Made by a program: the position numbers and the translations under genes. From the NCBI GenBank assembly GCA_910586355.1, contig CAJUHJ010000009.1:49662-113661 (forward strand): DNA of 64,000 bases, given 5' to 3'. The stretch is from an uncultured Lachnospiraceae bacterium. GTDB lineage: Bacteria; Bacillota; Clostridia; Lachnospirales; Lachnospiraceae. Shown here in pieces: positions 8,585 to 17,400 of this stretch (positions are counted from its first letter, which is position 1; each line of letters begins with the position of its first letter). The notes beneath the pieces are model-generated. The model saw nothing but the letters and a program-made list of their open reading frames with translations, had not been told where the DNA came from and made no database searches.

Positions 8585-9759
8585 TGATGGAAAAGCCGAA
8601 GCCCTGTAAAACTCATGACCATTCCATATTTATTACACGTATCAATAACATGATCGTCACGAATTGACCCGCCCGGCTGCGCCACATACATGACGCCGCT
8701 TTTATGCGCGCGCTCAATATTATCTCCAAATGGGAAAAATGCGTCAGACCCAAGCGTAACGCCCGTCATCTGGTCTAACCATGCACGTTTTTCCTCTTTC
8801 GTAAAAACTTCCGGTTTTTCTTTAAAGATAGCTTCCCATGCCCCATCTGAAAGCACGTCCATATAATCTTCTCCAATATATAAGTCGATTGCATTATCCC
8901 TGTCTGCACGTCGTATTCCGTCCACAAATTTCAGATTCAGCACTTTTTCTGACTGGCGTAAAAACCAGTTATCTGCTTTTTGCCCGGCAAGCCTTGTACA
9001 ATGAATACGGCTCTGCTGTCCAGCTCCAATTCCAATTGCTTGTCCGTCCTTTACATAACAAACCGAATTCGACTGCGTATATTTTAATGTAATCATAGAA
9101 ATTGCAAGGTCAATCTTTGCCCGTTCTGTCAGTTCTTTGTTTTCCGTCACAATATTACCAAAAAATGCTTCGTCAATTTTCAGTTCATTTCTGCCCTGTT
9201 CGAATGTAATGCCAAATACCTGTTTTTTCTCAAGCGCTTCCGGCTCATAAGACGGGTCAATCTCAATCACATTATAATTTCCATTTTTTTTCGCCTTTAA
9301 AATCTCAAGCGCTTCCGGTTCAAAGCCCGGCGCAATCACACCGTCGGATACTTCACGTTTTATTATCATTGCCGTTGCTTTGTCGCAAACGTCAGATAAA
9401 GAGATAAAATCGCCAAAAGAAGACATACGGTCTGCGCCTCTCGCCCTTGCATACGCATTTGCAAGCGGCGTAAATTCAAACTCCATATCCTCTACCCAGT
9501 AAATCTTTTTTTCTACTTCCGACAATGGAAGACCAACGGCCGCCCCAGCCGGAGACACATGCTTAAACGAAGCCGCCGCCGCAAGTCTCGTAGCCTCTTT
9601 TAATTCCTTCACCAACTGCCAGCCGTTAAACGCGTCTAAAAAATTAATATATCCTGGTTTGCCGCTTAATACTTTAATTGGCAGTTCTCCGTTTTCCATA
9701 TAAATCCGGGACGGTTTCTGATTTGGATTACAGCCGTATTTTAATTCTAATTCCTTCAT
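8581..9759 (-). CDS. AICAR formyltransferase, stand-alone (no IMP cyclohydrolase domain)
   Basis: Transfers a formyl group from 10-formyl-THF to AICAR, the ninth step of purine synthesis. In most bacteria this domain is the C-terminal two thirds of bifunctional PurH. Here the protein is 392 residues and begins directly with the transformylase region (KYGCNPNQKPSRIY). Motifs seen: SFKHVSPAGAAVG (about residues 64-76, with the catalytic Lys-His pair), RARGADRMSSFGDF, YTQSNSVCYVK, GIGAGQQSRIHCTRLAG, DAFFPFGDNIERA and QPGGSIRDDHVI. The missing cyclohydrolase step is supplied by the gene immediately upstream, 14 bases away. It is the last gene of the unit. Confidence 0.94.
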   Translation of the reverse strand: MKELELKYGCNPNQKPSRIYMENGELPIKVLSGKPGYINFLDAFNGWQLVKELKEATRLAAAASFKHVSPAGAAVGLPLSEVEKKIYWVEDMEFEFTPLANAYARARGADRMSSFGDFISLSDVCDKATAMIIKREVSDGVIAPGFEPEALEILKAKKNGNYNVIEIDPSYEPEALEKKQVFGITFEQGRNELKIDEAFFGNIVTENKELTERAKIDLAISMITLKYTQSNSVCYVKDGQAIGIGAGQQSRIHCTRLAGQKADNWFLRQSEKVLNLKFVDGIRRADRDNAIDLYIGEDYMDVLSDGAWEAIFKEKPEVFTKEEKRAWLDQMTGVTLGSDAFFPFGDNIERAHKSGVMYVAQPGGSIRDDHVIDTCNKYGMVMSFTGLRLFHH

Positions 9760-9773
9760 AATTTTCTCCTACC

Positions 9774-10487
9774 TTAGTTGTTCTTATTTATGATTCTGGA
9801 TTCATAAGTTCCTGTCGCAAGATTAATATAACGCACAAACAATGAAACCTTATTTTCTACATTTAAGTTTTCCCAAATTTGATTTGTAAATAAATCTATA
9901 TCTCCATTTATATTTACCCGCTTAGGTTCTCCTTCAAAAGAGGGCAGAGGGTCGCCGTCCTGCTGGTATGTATGGATAAAATGCCCTTCTCCATTCAGCG
10001 GATTCTCATAAGCAAACGTATACCGGCAGCAAGAAGCCGGATTGCCGTTACTGCTTTTTAAAATAGACATCGCATAGTTATATCCGCCGTTCTCAATATG
10101 CAAAATACCAGAAATTCTTGGCGTGAAATTTGGCGAGTCCGGTTCAAACTCACGGCTTCTAAGCGCCTGTTCAAATGTCTGCTGCCTGTCCATTCCTTCA
10201 TAAATCGTATCCGTCTGGTCTCCGTTTGTGACAATCGTCTTATTTCCAAGCACCCGGACCGGCGCATAAATAATCAGGCTTGGATCACTTAATTTCGCCG
10301 GATCAAAAGCCTGTGTGCGTATGCCTTCTCCATCTTCCACAAAGATACGGTTCCGGCTGTTTACGCTTCTTCCCATAATAAAATAAGCAAGGACAGCCGA
10401 CGCGCCGTCTTCACTTTTTCCAATTACAATCCCTCTCCCAGGATACGCATTTTGACTCAACTGCTCTTCTAAAGATAATCTTTCCAT
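9774..10487 (-). CDS. IMP cyclohydrolase, PurO-like
   Basis: A 237-residue protein of the PurO-type IMP cyclohydrolase family (PF07826), first known from archaea, which closes the ring of FAICAR to IMP. The start MERLSLEEQLSQNAYPGRG and the segments YFIMGRSVNSRNRIF, ILHIENGGYNYAMSILK and SCCRYTFAYENPLNGEGHF are typical. GGGAGGG upstream gives a good ribosome site. Downstream by 14 bases is the stand-alone AICAR formyltransferase, so the two enzymes together replace bifunctional PurH. The pair follows a small membrane protein and the mgl genes on the same strand. Confidence 0.88.
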   Translation of the reverse strand: MERLSLEEQLSQNAYPGRGIVIGKSEDGASAVLAYFIMGRSVNSRNRIFVEDGEGIRTQAFDPAKLSDPSLIIYAPVRVLGNKTIVTNGDQTDTIYEGMDRQQTFEQALRSREFEPDSPNFTPRISGILHIENGGYNYAMSILKSSNGNPASCCRYTFAYENPLNGEGHFIHTYQQDGDPLPSFEGEPKRVNINGDIDLFTNQIWENLNVENKVSLFVRYINLATGTYESRIINKNN

Positions 10488-10506
10488 TCCGTTTCCCTCC
10501 CGTCAA

Positions 10507-10767
10507 TCATTTCTCTGTCGTTTGTTCCTCAATTGCTTCCCTTGCCTGTCTGTCCTGTTTCCTGACCTTATACATAGTATAAAATCCAAAGCATATCATA
10601 CCGATTCCAATTACCAAAAAAGCAGCGGCGGCAGCAAGCACTGTCACATACTCTCCTCCGGCGCTCTCCGCCCTGTTCTGAAACATCTGATAGGCAAGAT
10701 ATAAAAGATAAATACCGCCCAGCTCATAAATTGCGCTGCGCATATTTGTCTTTATTCTTTCATTCAT
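10507..10767 (-). CDS. Small membrane protein, two helices
   Basis: An 86-residue protein with two hydrophobic helices (about residues 14-30 and 42-64) and a charged tail ending EEQTTEK; no family is recognised. The frame is open to 10800, but the ATG at 10767 (MNERIKTN) has a GAGGT site at good distance. It lies 19 bases before the PurO-like gene and 70 bases after mglC, so it is probably co-transcribed with the purine pair. A role in purine metabolism is not supported by the sequence itself. Confidence 0.7.
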   Translation of the reverse strand: MNERIKTNMRSAIYELGGIYLLYLAYQMFQNRAESAGGEYVTVLAAAAAFLVIGIGMICFGFYTMYKVRKQDRQAREAIEEQTTEK

Positions 10768-10794
10768 AAAATACCTCATTTCTAAGAATGGAAG

Positions 10795-10824
10795 TGCCAT
10801 GAAATCACATCAGATTCCATGGCA
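10795..10824 (-). other. Hairpin after mglC
   Basis: An inverted repeat TGCCATG...CATGGCA extended inwards to about 12 pairs with a 6-base loop. It has no T-run after it on the minus strand, so it is more likely an mRNA processing or stabilising hairpin between mglC and the downstream genes than a full terminator. Confidence 0.45.
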
Positions 10825-10837
10825 GCCCCAAATTTAT

Positions 10838-11908
10838 TTATTTACGAACCAAATATTTTCTCATATCAATTGCACATGCTACAAGAATAATCACACCTTT
10901 GATTATGTACTGCCAGTTCTGGCTGATGGATAAGAAAATCAACGCACCGAAGATAATACGAAGTACGAATACGCCTAATACAACGCCGCTGATTTTACCA
11001 GTACCACCTACGAAAGATACACCGCCGATAACGCAGGCAGCAATCGCATCACACTCGTAGTTGAAACCTGTGTTCGCTGAGTTCGAACCGATACGAGCAG
11101 CCTCAATGAATCCGGTAATACCATACATAGCTCCAGCAAGTGTATGAACTAAAATTGTTGTCTTTGCAACATTAACACCAGATACGTTTGCAGCTTCCGG
11201 GTTTGAACCTACGGCAAACATGTTTTTACCGAAAGAAGTTTTGTTCCAGATATACCACATAAATATTACAACAATGACTGCATACCATACATAATTTGGA
11301 ATTGGCGCTCCGCCGATTTTCAAAAGACTTCCAGTTACGAAATCTTTAAAGGATTGATCCAAACCGGAAAGAGGCTGTCCGTTATTGCCGTTAATCATAA
11401 CATACATTAACAGAATACCATATACAATAAGCTGAGTCGCCAGTGTAACGATAAATGGATGCAGGCCAAATTTCGCAACGAAAAATCCATTGACCCATCC
11501 TACTACGCCGCCGACTGCAATTACTACTAAGATAACAACCGGTATCGGAAGCGGTTTCATATCGCCGAACATTCTAGTCGCATAATCCATAGACTGCAAC
11601 AAAGATGCAGATATACATGCGGTCAAACCAACGACACGACCGGCCGAAAGGTCAGTACCCGTCAACACGATACATCCGGCAATACCGCAGGCAATCGGGA
11701 TATTTGCCGCAACCAGTGAAACAATGTTGATAATAGAACTGATACCCAAGAACCTCGGATTTTGTATTGTAGTATAAATAACTACGAGGACGAGAAGGAT
11801 ATACATTGCATTATTCATCAACGATTCCTTCCAGAATGTCACTTTATCTCTGCTTTCCAGCTCCTGATAAGCTGCATAGCGATTTTTAATATTGTCAATT
11901 GCTTTCAT
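10838..11908 (-). CDS. mglC: Galactose/methyl galactoside ABC transporter permease MglC
   Basis: Membrane subunit of a carbohydrate uptake transporter (CUT2 family) for galactose or methyl galactosides. The 356-residue protein has about ten hydrophobic segments and the family signatures AANIPIACGIAGCIVLTGTDLSAG (about residues 66-90) and NVSGVNVAKTTILVHTLAG with the ATPase contact loop SNPEAANVSGV. It follows mglA by 15 bases and mglB further upstream, the standard mglBAC order. Confidence 0.93.
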   Translation of the reverse strand: MKAIDNIKNRYAAYQELESRDKVTFWKESLMNNAMYILLVLVVIYTTIQNPRFLGISSIINIVSLVAANIPIACGIAGCIVLTGTDLSAGRVVGLTACISASLLQSMDYATRMFGDMKPLPIPVVILVVIAVGGVVGWVNGFFVAKFGLHPFIVTLATQLIVYGILLMYVMINGNNGQPLSGLDQSFKDFVTGSLLKIGGAPIPNYVWYAVIVVIFMWYIWNKTSFGKNMFAVGSNPEAANVSGVNVAKTTILVHTLAGAMYGITGFIEAARIGSNSANTGFNYECDAIAACVIGGVSFVGGTGKISGVVLGVFVLRIIFGALIFLSISQNWQYIIKGVIILVACAIDMRKYLVRK

Positions 11909-11923
11909 TTTGCTCTGCCTCCT

Positions 11924-13417
11924 TTATACGTATTTTGCAGCATAAGTCATAATTTCTTCCTGCGTAGTATTTCTGGCGTCTACCTCTCCGGCAAGCCTTC
12001 CTCCGGACATAACGAGAATCCGGTCGCAAATGCCCAAAAGCTCCGGCATCTCAGAAGATACCACAAGAACAATTTTTCCTTTATTTGCCAAATCAAGTAT
12101 CAACTGATAAATCTCATATTTTGCACCGACGTCAATACCTCGGGTCGGTTCATCCAGCAAAAGCACTTCCGGCTCTGTCAAAAGCCATCTGCCCAGAATA
12201 ACTTTCTGCTGATTACCTCCGGAAAGGGAACGAATCTGCGTTTCCTGCGTCGGTGTTTTCGTGTGCATAGCATCAATCGACCACTGTGTATCGTCGCGCA
12301 TCGTTTTTCCGTTCAAGAAAAGCGTATTATGTTTCTTTAAACTGGAAATAACGGTGTTTTCACGAATATTTAAAATACCAAAAATACCAGTTGCACGCCG
12401 TTCCTCAGTCAGCATAGCAAATCCGTTTGCAATTGACTCCCTTGCATTTCGGTTCTTTACTTCTTTGCCGTGAAGACGAATCACTCCATCCCTGCGCGTT
12501 GCAATACCAAAAATATTCTCTAAACATTCTGTACGGCCGCTGCCGTCCAATCCTGCAAGGCCTACAATTTCCCCCTGACGCACTTTAAAAGATACGTCTT
12601 TTAATAAAGAATACTGTGCGGAGAGCCCTTGTACTTCCAATGCAACCTCTCCCGGTTTATTTGTCTTTGGCGGGAACTGGTTGCTCAGCTCACGTCCTAC
12701 CATCAAACGGATGATTTCATCCATTGTCAAATCTTTTGCCGATTTCGTGGCAACATACTGTCCGTCACGCATAATTGTTACGTCATCAGAAATACGCAGT
12801 ATTTCTGCCATTTTATGGGAAATATAAATAATTCCGCATCCCTGATCACGCAGCATATTTATAATTTTGAATAAATGCTCTACTTCCTCTTCTGTCAGTG
12901 AGGAGGTAGGCTCATCAAAAACGATTATTTTCGAATTAAAGGAAACTGCTTTTGCAATTTCTACCATCTGTCTTTGGGATACCGGCATCGTACTCATAAT
13001 CCGCCTTGGATCCACTGAAATCTCTAATTTCTTAAAAAGTGCAATTGTGTCGTCATACATTTTCTTTTCGTTAATCATGACACCACCGATTTTGGGGTAA
13101 CGCCCCAGCCAGAGATTATCCTGAACACTTCTTTTTAATGCCTGGTTCAATTCCTGATGCACCATGGCAACGCCATTTTCCAATGCCTGTTTTGAACTAT
13201 TGAAGCTTACTTCCTTCCCCTCTAGGAAAATCTGTCCGCTGTCTTTGTTGTACATACCGAACAGACACTTCATAAGCGTAGATTTTCCGGCGCCGTTTTC
13301 ACCCATTAGTGCATGGACAGTTCCTCTCCTGACGGTCAAAGAAACATTGTCCAGCGCTTTTACACCTGGAAACTCTTTACATATACCTGTCATCTGTAAC
13401 AGAACGTCATGTTCCAT
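11924..13417 (-). CDS. mglA: Galactose/methyl galactoside ABC transporter ATP-binding protein MglA
   Basis: A 497-residue double-ATPase of the CUT2 sugar importers. The first nucleotide-binding half has Walker A GENGAGKSTLMK (about residues 38-49), the signature VSQRQMVEIAKA and Walker B IIVFDEPTSSL; the second half has the degenerate GLDGSGRTE P-loop, LSGGNQQKVILGRWL and VLLLDEPTRGIDVG, as in RbsA/MglA. It is separated from mglB by a 105-base gap with a stem-loop, and the start at 13417 has a GGAGGG site. Confidence 0.95.
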   Translation of the reverse strand: MEHDVLLQMTGICKEFPGVKALDNVSLTVRRGTVHALMGENGAGKSTLMKCLFGMYNKDSGQIFLEGKEVSFNSSKQALENGVAMVHQELNQALKRSVQDNLWLGRYPKIGGVMINEKKMYDDTIALFKKLEISVDPRRIMSTMPVSQRQMVEIAKAVSFNSKIIVFDEPTSSLTEEEVEHLFKIINMLRDQGCGIIYISHKMAEILRISDDVTIMRDGQYVATKSAKDLTMDEIIRLMVGRELSNQFPPKTNKPGEVALEVQGLSAQYSLLKDVSFKVRQGEIVGLAGLDGSGRTECLENIFGIATRRDGVIRLHGKEVKNRNARESIANGFAMLTEERRATGIFGILNIRENTVISSLKKHNTLFLNGKTMRDDTQWSIDAMHTKTPTQETQIRSLSGGNQQKVILGRWLLTEPEVLLLDEPTRGIDVGAKYEIYQLILDLANKGKIVLVVSSEMPELLGICDRILVMSGGRLAGEVDARNTTQEEIMTYAAKYV

Positions 13418-13470
13418 AATCTGCCCTCCAATCTCTTATTCTGCATTGTCTATCTTATCAAGTATAGCAT

Positions 13471-13504
13471 AAAAGAGGCCGCCACCCTTGGACGGCCCTC
13501 TTTT
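13471..13504 (-). terminator. Intercistronic stem-loop between mglB and mglA (partial terminator)
   Basis: A strong stem (AAAAGAGG-CCGCC... paired with GGACGG-CCTCTTTT) lies 18 bases after the mglB stop. On the minus strand it ends in CTCTTTT followed by ATGC, a short T-run. It probably lets only part of transcription continue into mglA and protects the mglB message, which is the usual reason binding proteins outnumber their membrane partners. Confidence 0.65.
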
Positions 13505-13522
13505 ACTTGCTTTTTTAATAAA

Positions 13523-14725
13523 TTATTCTCCTGTATATGGCTGATATGGGATATAAATCTTATTGGAAACATTCTCTGAAATGTTATAGGAATCTGTTCC
13601 ATCCATAACATCTTTTCCGCTTGCGCAGTTCTCTGTCAGGAATGCGATACATTGTGCCATACCGTCAGCATCCTGTTTAATCGTACCAACCATTTTGCCG
13701 TCAGCGATTAACTGTTTTGCAGCGTCAGTTGCATCAACGCCGAATACAGGAATCATAGTTGAGCTGCCGTCACCAAGGTTGTAACCCTTATCATTCAATG
13801 CGGAAATAACGCCTTCAGCCATTCCGTCGTTGTTACAAATAACAAGCTCAATCATGTTCTTGCTGTCTTCGTTGAACTGGGAAAGGTTTGTGTTCATGTA
13901 GTTATTTGCTGCTGTTGCACTCCAGTTACCATCCTGGTCTACCTGGTATTTATCAGCATTGCTGGAATCGAAGTACTCTAATTCCGGTTTGCCTGCTGCT
14001 GTGATAACTTTGTTTGCATCTTCTACACCATACTGTGTACGTGCGATAGCTTCTACATTACCTAACTGACCCATAAACATTGCATAAGAAATTTTTCCGT
14101 CGCCGTTTAAGTCAATTGTTTCAAAATTATCTACTACGTACTGGCCGATCATTTCACCCTGCATATGGCCTGCTTCAGGAGCGTCTGTTCCTACGAATGC
14201 ACATTTGTCATAGCTGCCAAGTACTTTTCCTTCATCCTCTTCGCCTTCTACTGCGCGGTTAAAGAAAATAACTGGAATTCCTGCTGCGGATGCTTTATCC
14301 ACGATCTGCTGGGAAGCATCTACGGAACCAGATGTAACGATATTAACGATTAACAGGTTTGCGCCCGTCTGGATTGCAGTATCAATCTGCTCATTCTGAG
14401 TTGTCTGGTTGCTGTTTGCATCATAATCCTGATACTTCACACCAAGACTATCCAACTGAGCGTCTAATGCAGTACGTACAGATGCAATATATGTATCTGA
14501 GTATGTATAGTAGAATACTGCTACGTCTGCGTCAGATAAATCTGCTGTTCCTGCATTATCAGATGCATCGTCTGCTGCAGATGTATCATCTGCTGCATTG
14601 TTTACATCATTTGTTGTACCTGAGTTATTGTCAGATGCATTGTCTGCGCTGTTGTCACCACATCCAGCAAACATTGTTGCTGTCATTGCAGCACATAAAA
14701 ATGCTGCTACCAGTTTCTTTTTCAT
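13523..14725 (-). CDS. mglB: Galactose-binding lipoprotein MglB
   Basis: Extracellular sugar-binding lipoprotein that delivers galactose or glucose to MglAC. The chosen start at 14725 (MKKKLVAAFLCAAM) gives 400 residues with a lipobox ending at TMFAGC (Cys at about residue 22), followed by an Asn/Asp/Ser-rich linker. The mature part has the periplasmic-binding-protein fold, with INIVTSGSVDASQQIVDKA-type ligand loops and the EF-hand-like calcium loop DLNGDGKISY characteristic of MglB. The frame is open for 48 codons upstream, but GGAGGA precedes the ATG at 14725 and the promoter lies inside that extension. Confidence 0.93.
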   Translation of the reverse strand: MKKKLVAAFLCAAMTATMFAGCGDNSADNASDNNSGTTNDVNNAADDTSAADDASDNAGTADLSDADVAVFYYTYSDTYIASVRTALDAQLDSLGVKYQDYDANSNQTTQNEQIDTAIQTGANLLIVNIVTSGSVDASQQIVDKASAAGIPVIFFNRAVEGEEDEGKVLGSYDKCAFVGTDAPEAGHMQGEMIGQYVVDNFETIDLNGDGKISYAMFMGQLGNVEAIARTQYGVEDANKVITAAGKPELEYFDSSNADKYQVDQDGNWSATAANNYMNTNLSQFNEDSKNMIELVICNNDGMAEGVISALNDKGYNLGDGSSTMIPVFGVDATDAAKQLIADGKMVGTIKQDADGMAQCIAFLTENCASGKDVMDGTDSYNISENVSNKIYIPYQPYTGE

Positions 14726-14749
14726 TTTATAATATCCTCCTTTTTCTTT

Positions 14750-14767
14750 AGCCTGAACGACCAGGCT
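14750..14767 (-). promoter_or_regulatory. Hairpin at the 5' end of the mglB message
   Basis: Inverted repeat AGCCTG-6 bases-CAGGCT lying between the expected transcription start (~14773) and the ribosome site. It could stabilise the message or act as an operator overlapping the start region. A second inverted repeat (ATTCG-9-CGAAT, 14814-14832) sits just upstream of the -35. Confidence 0.4.
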
Positions 14768-14779
14768 TATTACAGAAAA

Positions 14780-14808
14780 ATTATAACATATGACATTATT
14801 TTTGACAA
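14780..14808 (-). promoter_or_regulatory. Promoter of mglBAC
   Basis: -35 TTGTCA (14803-14808), 17-base spacer, perfect -10 TATAAT (14780-14785). The leader to the mglB ATG is about 50 bases. Confidence 0.8.
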
Positions 14809-14898
14809 GAATAATTCGTTCATCTGCCGAATATTTTTTTTTATAAACCAAAAAAATTGTATGTTTCAACGAAGTTTGATATTTTTTGCCAAAATTGT

Positions 14899-16263
14899 TT
14901 AATTTTTAAAACTGTGAATTGGCGCTGGAATCCTTCCCTTCCGCTGAATAAAATCTTCACAGGAAAATTTATTTACCGGCATAATCGGAGCATATCCAAA
15001 CAATCCGCCAAATTCCACTGTATCGCCTACGTTTTTGCCTATAACCGGAATCAGTCTTGCCGCCGTCGTCTTCTGGTTTACCATTCCAAGCGCCATCTCA
15101 TCCGCTATAATGCCGGAAATAGACGACGCCTTCGTATCGCCGGGAATTGCTATCATATCAAGGCCTACGGAACATACGCATGTCATCGCTTCTAATTTTT
15201 CTAATGTAATCGCTCCTGCCAAAACAGAATCAATCATTCCCTGATCTTCGCTTACCGGAATAAACGCGCCGCTTAAACCGCCGACATAAGAAGACGCCAT
15301 TACGCCCCCTTTTTTTACCTGGTCGTTTAACAGTGCAAGCGCTGCGGTCGTACCAGGCGCCCCGGCATACTCCAATCCAATTTCACAAAGTATATCCGCC
15401 ACGCTGTCCCCGACTGCAGGAGTCGGCGCCAAGGATAAATCAATAATCCCAAACGGAATATGAAGCAGACGGGAGGCTTCCTGCGCCACAAGCTGGCCGA
15501 CCCTTGTAACTTTAAATGCTGTCTTCTTAATTGTCTCACACAGCACTTCAAAACTTTCCCCACGAACTTTTTCTAACGCAGTTTTCACAACGCCAGGCCC
15601 GCTGACCCCGATATTAATCACCGCATCCGCCTCAGTTACGCCATGGAATGCGCCCGCCATAAACGGATTATCGTCCGGCGCATTACAAAATACTACTAAC
15701 TTCATACAGTCAACAGAATCCCTGTCTTTGGAACGTTCCGCAGTTTCTAACAAAATCTCTCCCATCAAACGGACAGCATCCATATTAATACCGGTCTTTG
15801 TCGAAGCCAAATTGACCGAACTGCATACACGCTCCGTCTCACATAACGCCGTCGGAATCGAACGAATCAAAAGCTCATCCGCCTTTGTCATCCCTTTTGA
15901 TACCAATGCGGAATATCCGCCAATCAAATTCACATCCACCGCTTTTGCCGCACGATCCAATGTCTTTGCAATTTCAGCAAAATCTTCCGCCGTTTTGCAG
16001 GCCGCTCCGCCGATTAAGGCAATCGGCGTGACTGCAATCCTTTTATTTACAATAGGAATTGCAAATTCAGCCTCTATTTTTTCCCCGACTGAAGCCAAAT
16101 CTTTTGCAACTGTCGTTACTTTTTGATAAATATTTTGATTTAACTGTTTTAAATCACTGTTTATACAGTCAAGCAGACTAATCCCAAGCGTAATCGTACG
16201 CACATCCAGATTCTCATGCTCAATCATCGCATTTGTTTCGTTTACTTCCCAAAGATTCACCAT
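14899..16263 (-). CDS. DUF711/UPF0210 (PFL) family protein
   Basis: A 454-residue conserved protein of the UPF0210/DUF711 family, which is structurally related to glycyl-radical-type barrels but has no proven activity. The start MVNLWEVNETNAMIEHENLDVRTIT and the segments TKTGINMDAVRLMG, VVFCNAPDDNPFMAGAF, GVSGPGVVKTAL and SLAPTPAVGDSVADIL are typical and the length is normal. It lies 14 bases after the small ACT-domain gene; this ACT-DUF711 pairing is widespread in Firmicutes and suggests an amino-acid or ligand-sensing regulator with its target. It is the last gene of a long operon and no terminator is obvious after it. Confidence 0.9.
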   Translation of the reverse strand: MVNLWEVNETNAMIEHENLDVRTITLGISLLDCINSDLKQLNQNIYQKVTTVAKDLASVGEKIEAEFAIPIVNKRIAVTPIALIGGAACKTAEDFAEIAKTLDRAAKAVDVNLIGGYSALVSKGMTKADELLIRSIPTALCETERVCSSVNLASTKTGINMDAVRLMGEILLETAERSKDRDSVDCMKLVVFCNAPDDNPFMAGAFHGVTEADAVINIGVSGPGVVKTALEKVRGESFEVLCETIKKTAFKVTRVGQLVAQEASRLLHIPFGIIDLSLAPTPAVGDSVADILCEIGLEYAGAPGTTAALALLNDQVKKGGVMASSYVGGLSGAFIPVSEDQGMIDSVLAGAITLEKLEAMTCVCSVGLDMIAIPGDTKASSISGIIADEMALGMVNQKTTAARLIPVIGKNVGDTVEFGGLFGYAPIMPVNKFSCEDFIQRKGRIPAPIHSFKN

Positions 16264-16277
16264 TCGTCTTCCCCTTC

Positions 16278-16562
16278 CTAAATACGATGCATTTTCTGAA
16301 AAATCTCTTCACGCTGGCATTTAATCATTACGCCGATTTCTTCACCAAGTTTCTCTAACTCTTTTGAACAATCTCCAAACGGTTTCACCGCATGATTCAT
16401 GTCCACAATCATCATCATATTAAAAAATCCCTGTACGATTGTCTGTGAAATATCCAGTACATTTATCTGATTTTCGGCAAGATACGTACAAACCTTTGCA
16501 ATAATCCCAACCGTATCTCTCCCGACCACTGTAATAATCGTTCTGTCTGCTCCCTGCTCCAT
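16278..16562 (-). CDS. ACT domain protein (UPF0237 family)
   Basis: A 94-residue single ACT domain, the small-molecule-binding fold that senses amino acids in many regulators. The sequence ITVVGRDTVGIIAKVCTYLAE (split here over about residues 11-31) is the classic beta-alpha start of the domain, followed by INVLDISQTIVQGFFNMMM. The frame is open to 16583, but the ATG at 16562 has a GGGAGG site. Downstream by 14 bases is the DUF711 gene, its common partner. Confidence 0.88.
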   Translation of the reverse strand: MEQGADRTIITVVGRDTVGIIAKVCTYLAENQINVLDISQTIVQGFFNMMMIVDMNHAVKPFGDCSKELEKLGEEIGVMIKCQREEIFQKMHRI

Positions 16563-16602
16563 AATTTCCTCCCTGTAAATCATAATCTCTTACTACTAAT
16601 TC

Positions 16603-17400
16603 CTACGCCTCTAGAATCTTTGACACACAATCCCGTTTTGCTACATACAAAGGAAAATCGTCTCCTTTATATGGACATGTCCCCATACTAATTTCCAGCT
16701 TAACCGTCTCATAAGCAAGCTCTGCATAATTGTTTTCTTTGCTTAAATGCCCAAGCATTACCGCCCCGAATCCATCGTGCAGCACCTCCGAAAGAAGCTG
16801 TCCGCAGCATTCATTGGACAAATGGCCTCTTTTCCCTAAAATCCTCTGTTTTAAAGGATAGGGATAGGAACCCGTTTCCAGCATATGTACATCATGGTTT
16901 GCTTCCAAAAGCAATAGATTTAATCCTCCCAGCTTTTCCACAATATAGTCGTCATACATCCCGAGGTCTGTAATCACGCCCACAGATTTACCGCCGCTTT
17001 TCACAATATAAGCGACCGGATCTGCAGCGTCATGGGAAATATGGATGGGATCTACTTCTAAACCATCCGCCAGGAATGTTTCATCCGGAGTAATGACACG
17101 AAACAGGCTTTCATCAATTTTCCCAACCGTTTTCGTTCTTAAAATCGCCTGTTTCGTCTTTTCTGTTGCATAAATTGGAAGGCCGTATTTTCTGGAAATA
17201 ACGCCCAATCCCCCGATATGATCAATATGCTCATGCGTAATTAAAACGCCTTTCATTTCAGAAGTTTTATACCCATAGGCATTTAATCCCTGTTCAATTC
17301 TTTTTCCGCTAATACCAGCATCAATCAGTAAACGGCAGTTTTTATCTCCCACCATAATACAATTACCGCTGCTTCCGCTGGCAATACTTAATAATTCCAT
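16603..17400 (-). CDS. Metallo-beta-lactamase fold hydrolase, YycJ/WalJ-like
   Basis: A 265-residue metal-dependent hydrolase. The zinc ligands are seen as THEHIDH (about residues 55-61), ISHDAADPV, GVITDLGMYD and LGHLSKENN. The opening SIASGSSGNCIMV is characteristic of the YycJ/WalJ group, implicated in DNA end processing or cell-wall regulation in Bacillus. It begins on the base after the stop of the coaE/FtsA-like gene, so the two are translated in close coupling. The placement near polA favours a DNA-related role, but this is inference. Confidence 0.88.
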   Translation of the reverse strand: MELLSIASGSSGNCIMVGDKNCRLLIDAGISGKRIEQGLNAYGYKTSEMKGVLITHEHIDHIGGLGVISRKYGLPIYATEKTKQAILRTKTVGKIDESLFRVITPDETFLADGLEVDPIHISHDAADPVAYIVKSGGKSVGVITDLGMYDDYIVEKLGGLNLLLLEANHDVHMLETGSYPYPLKQRILGKRGHLSNECCGQLLSEVLHDGFGAVMLGHLSKENNYAELAYETVKLEISMGTCPYKGDDFPLYVAKRDCVSKILEA

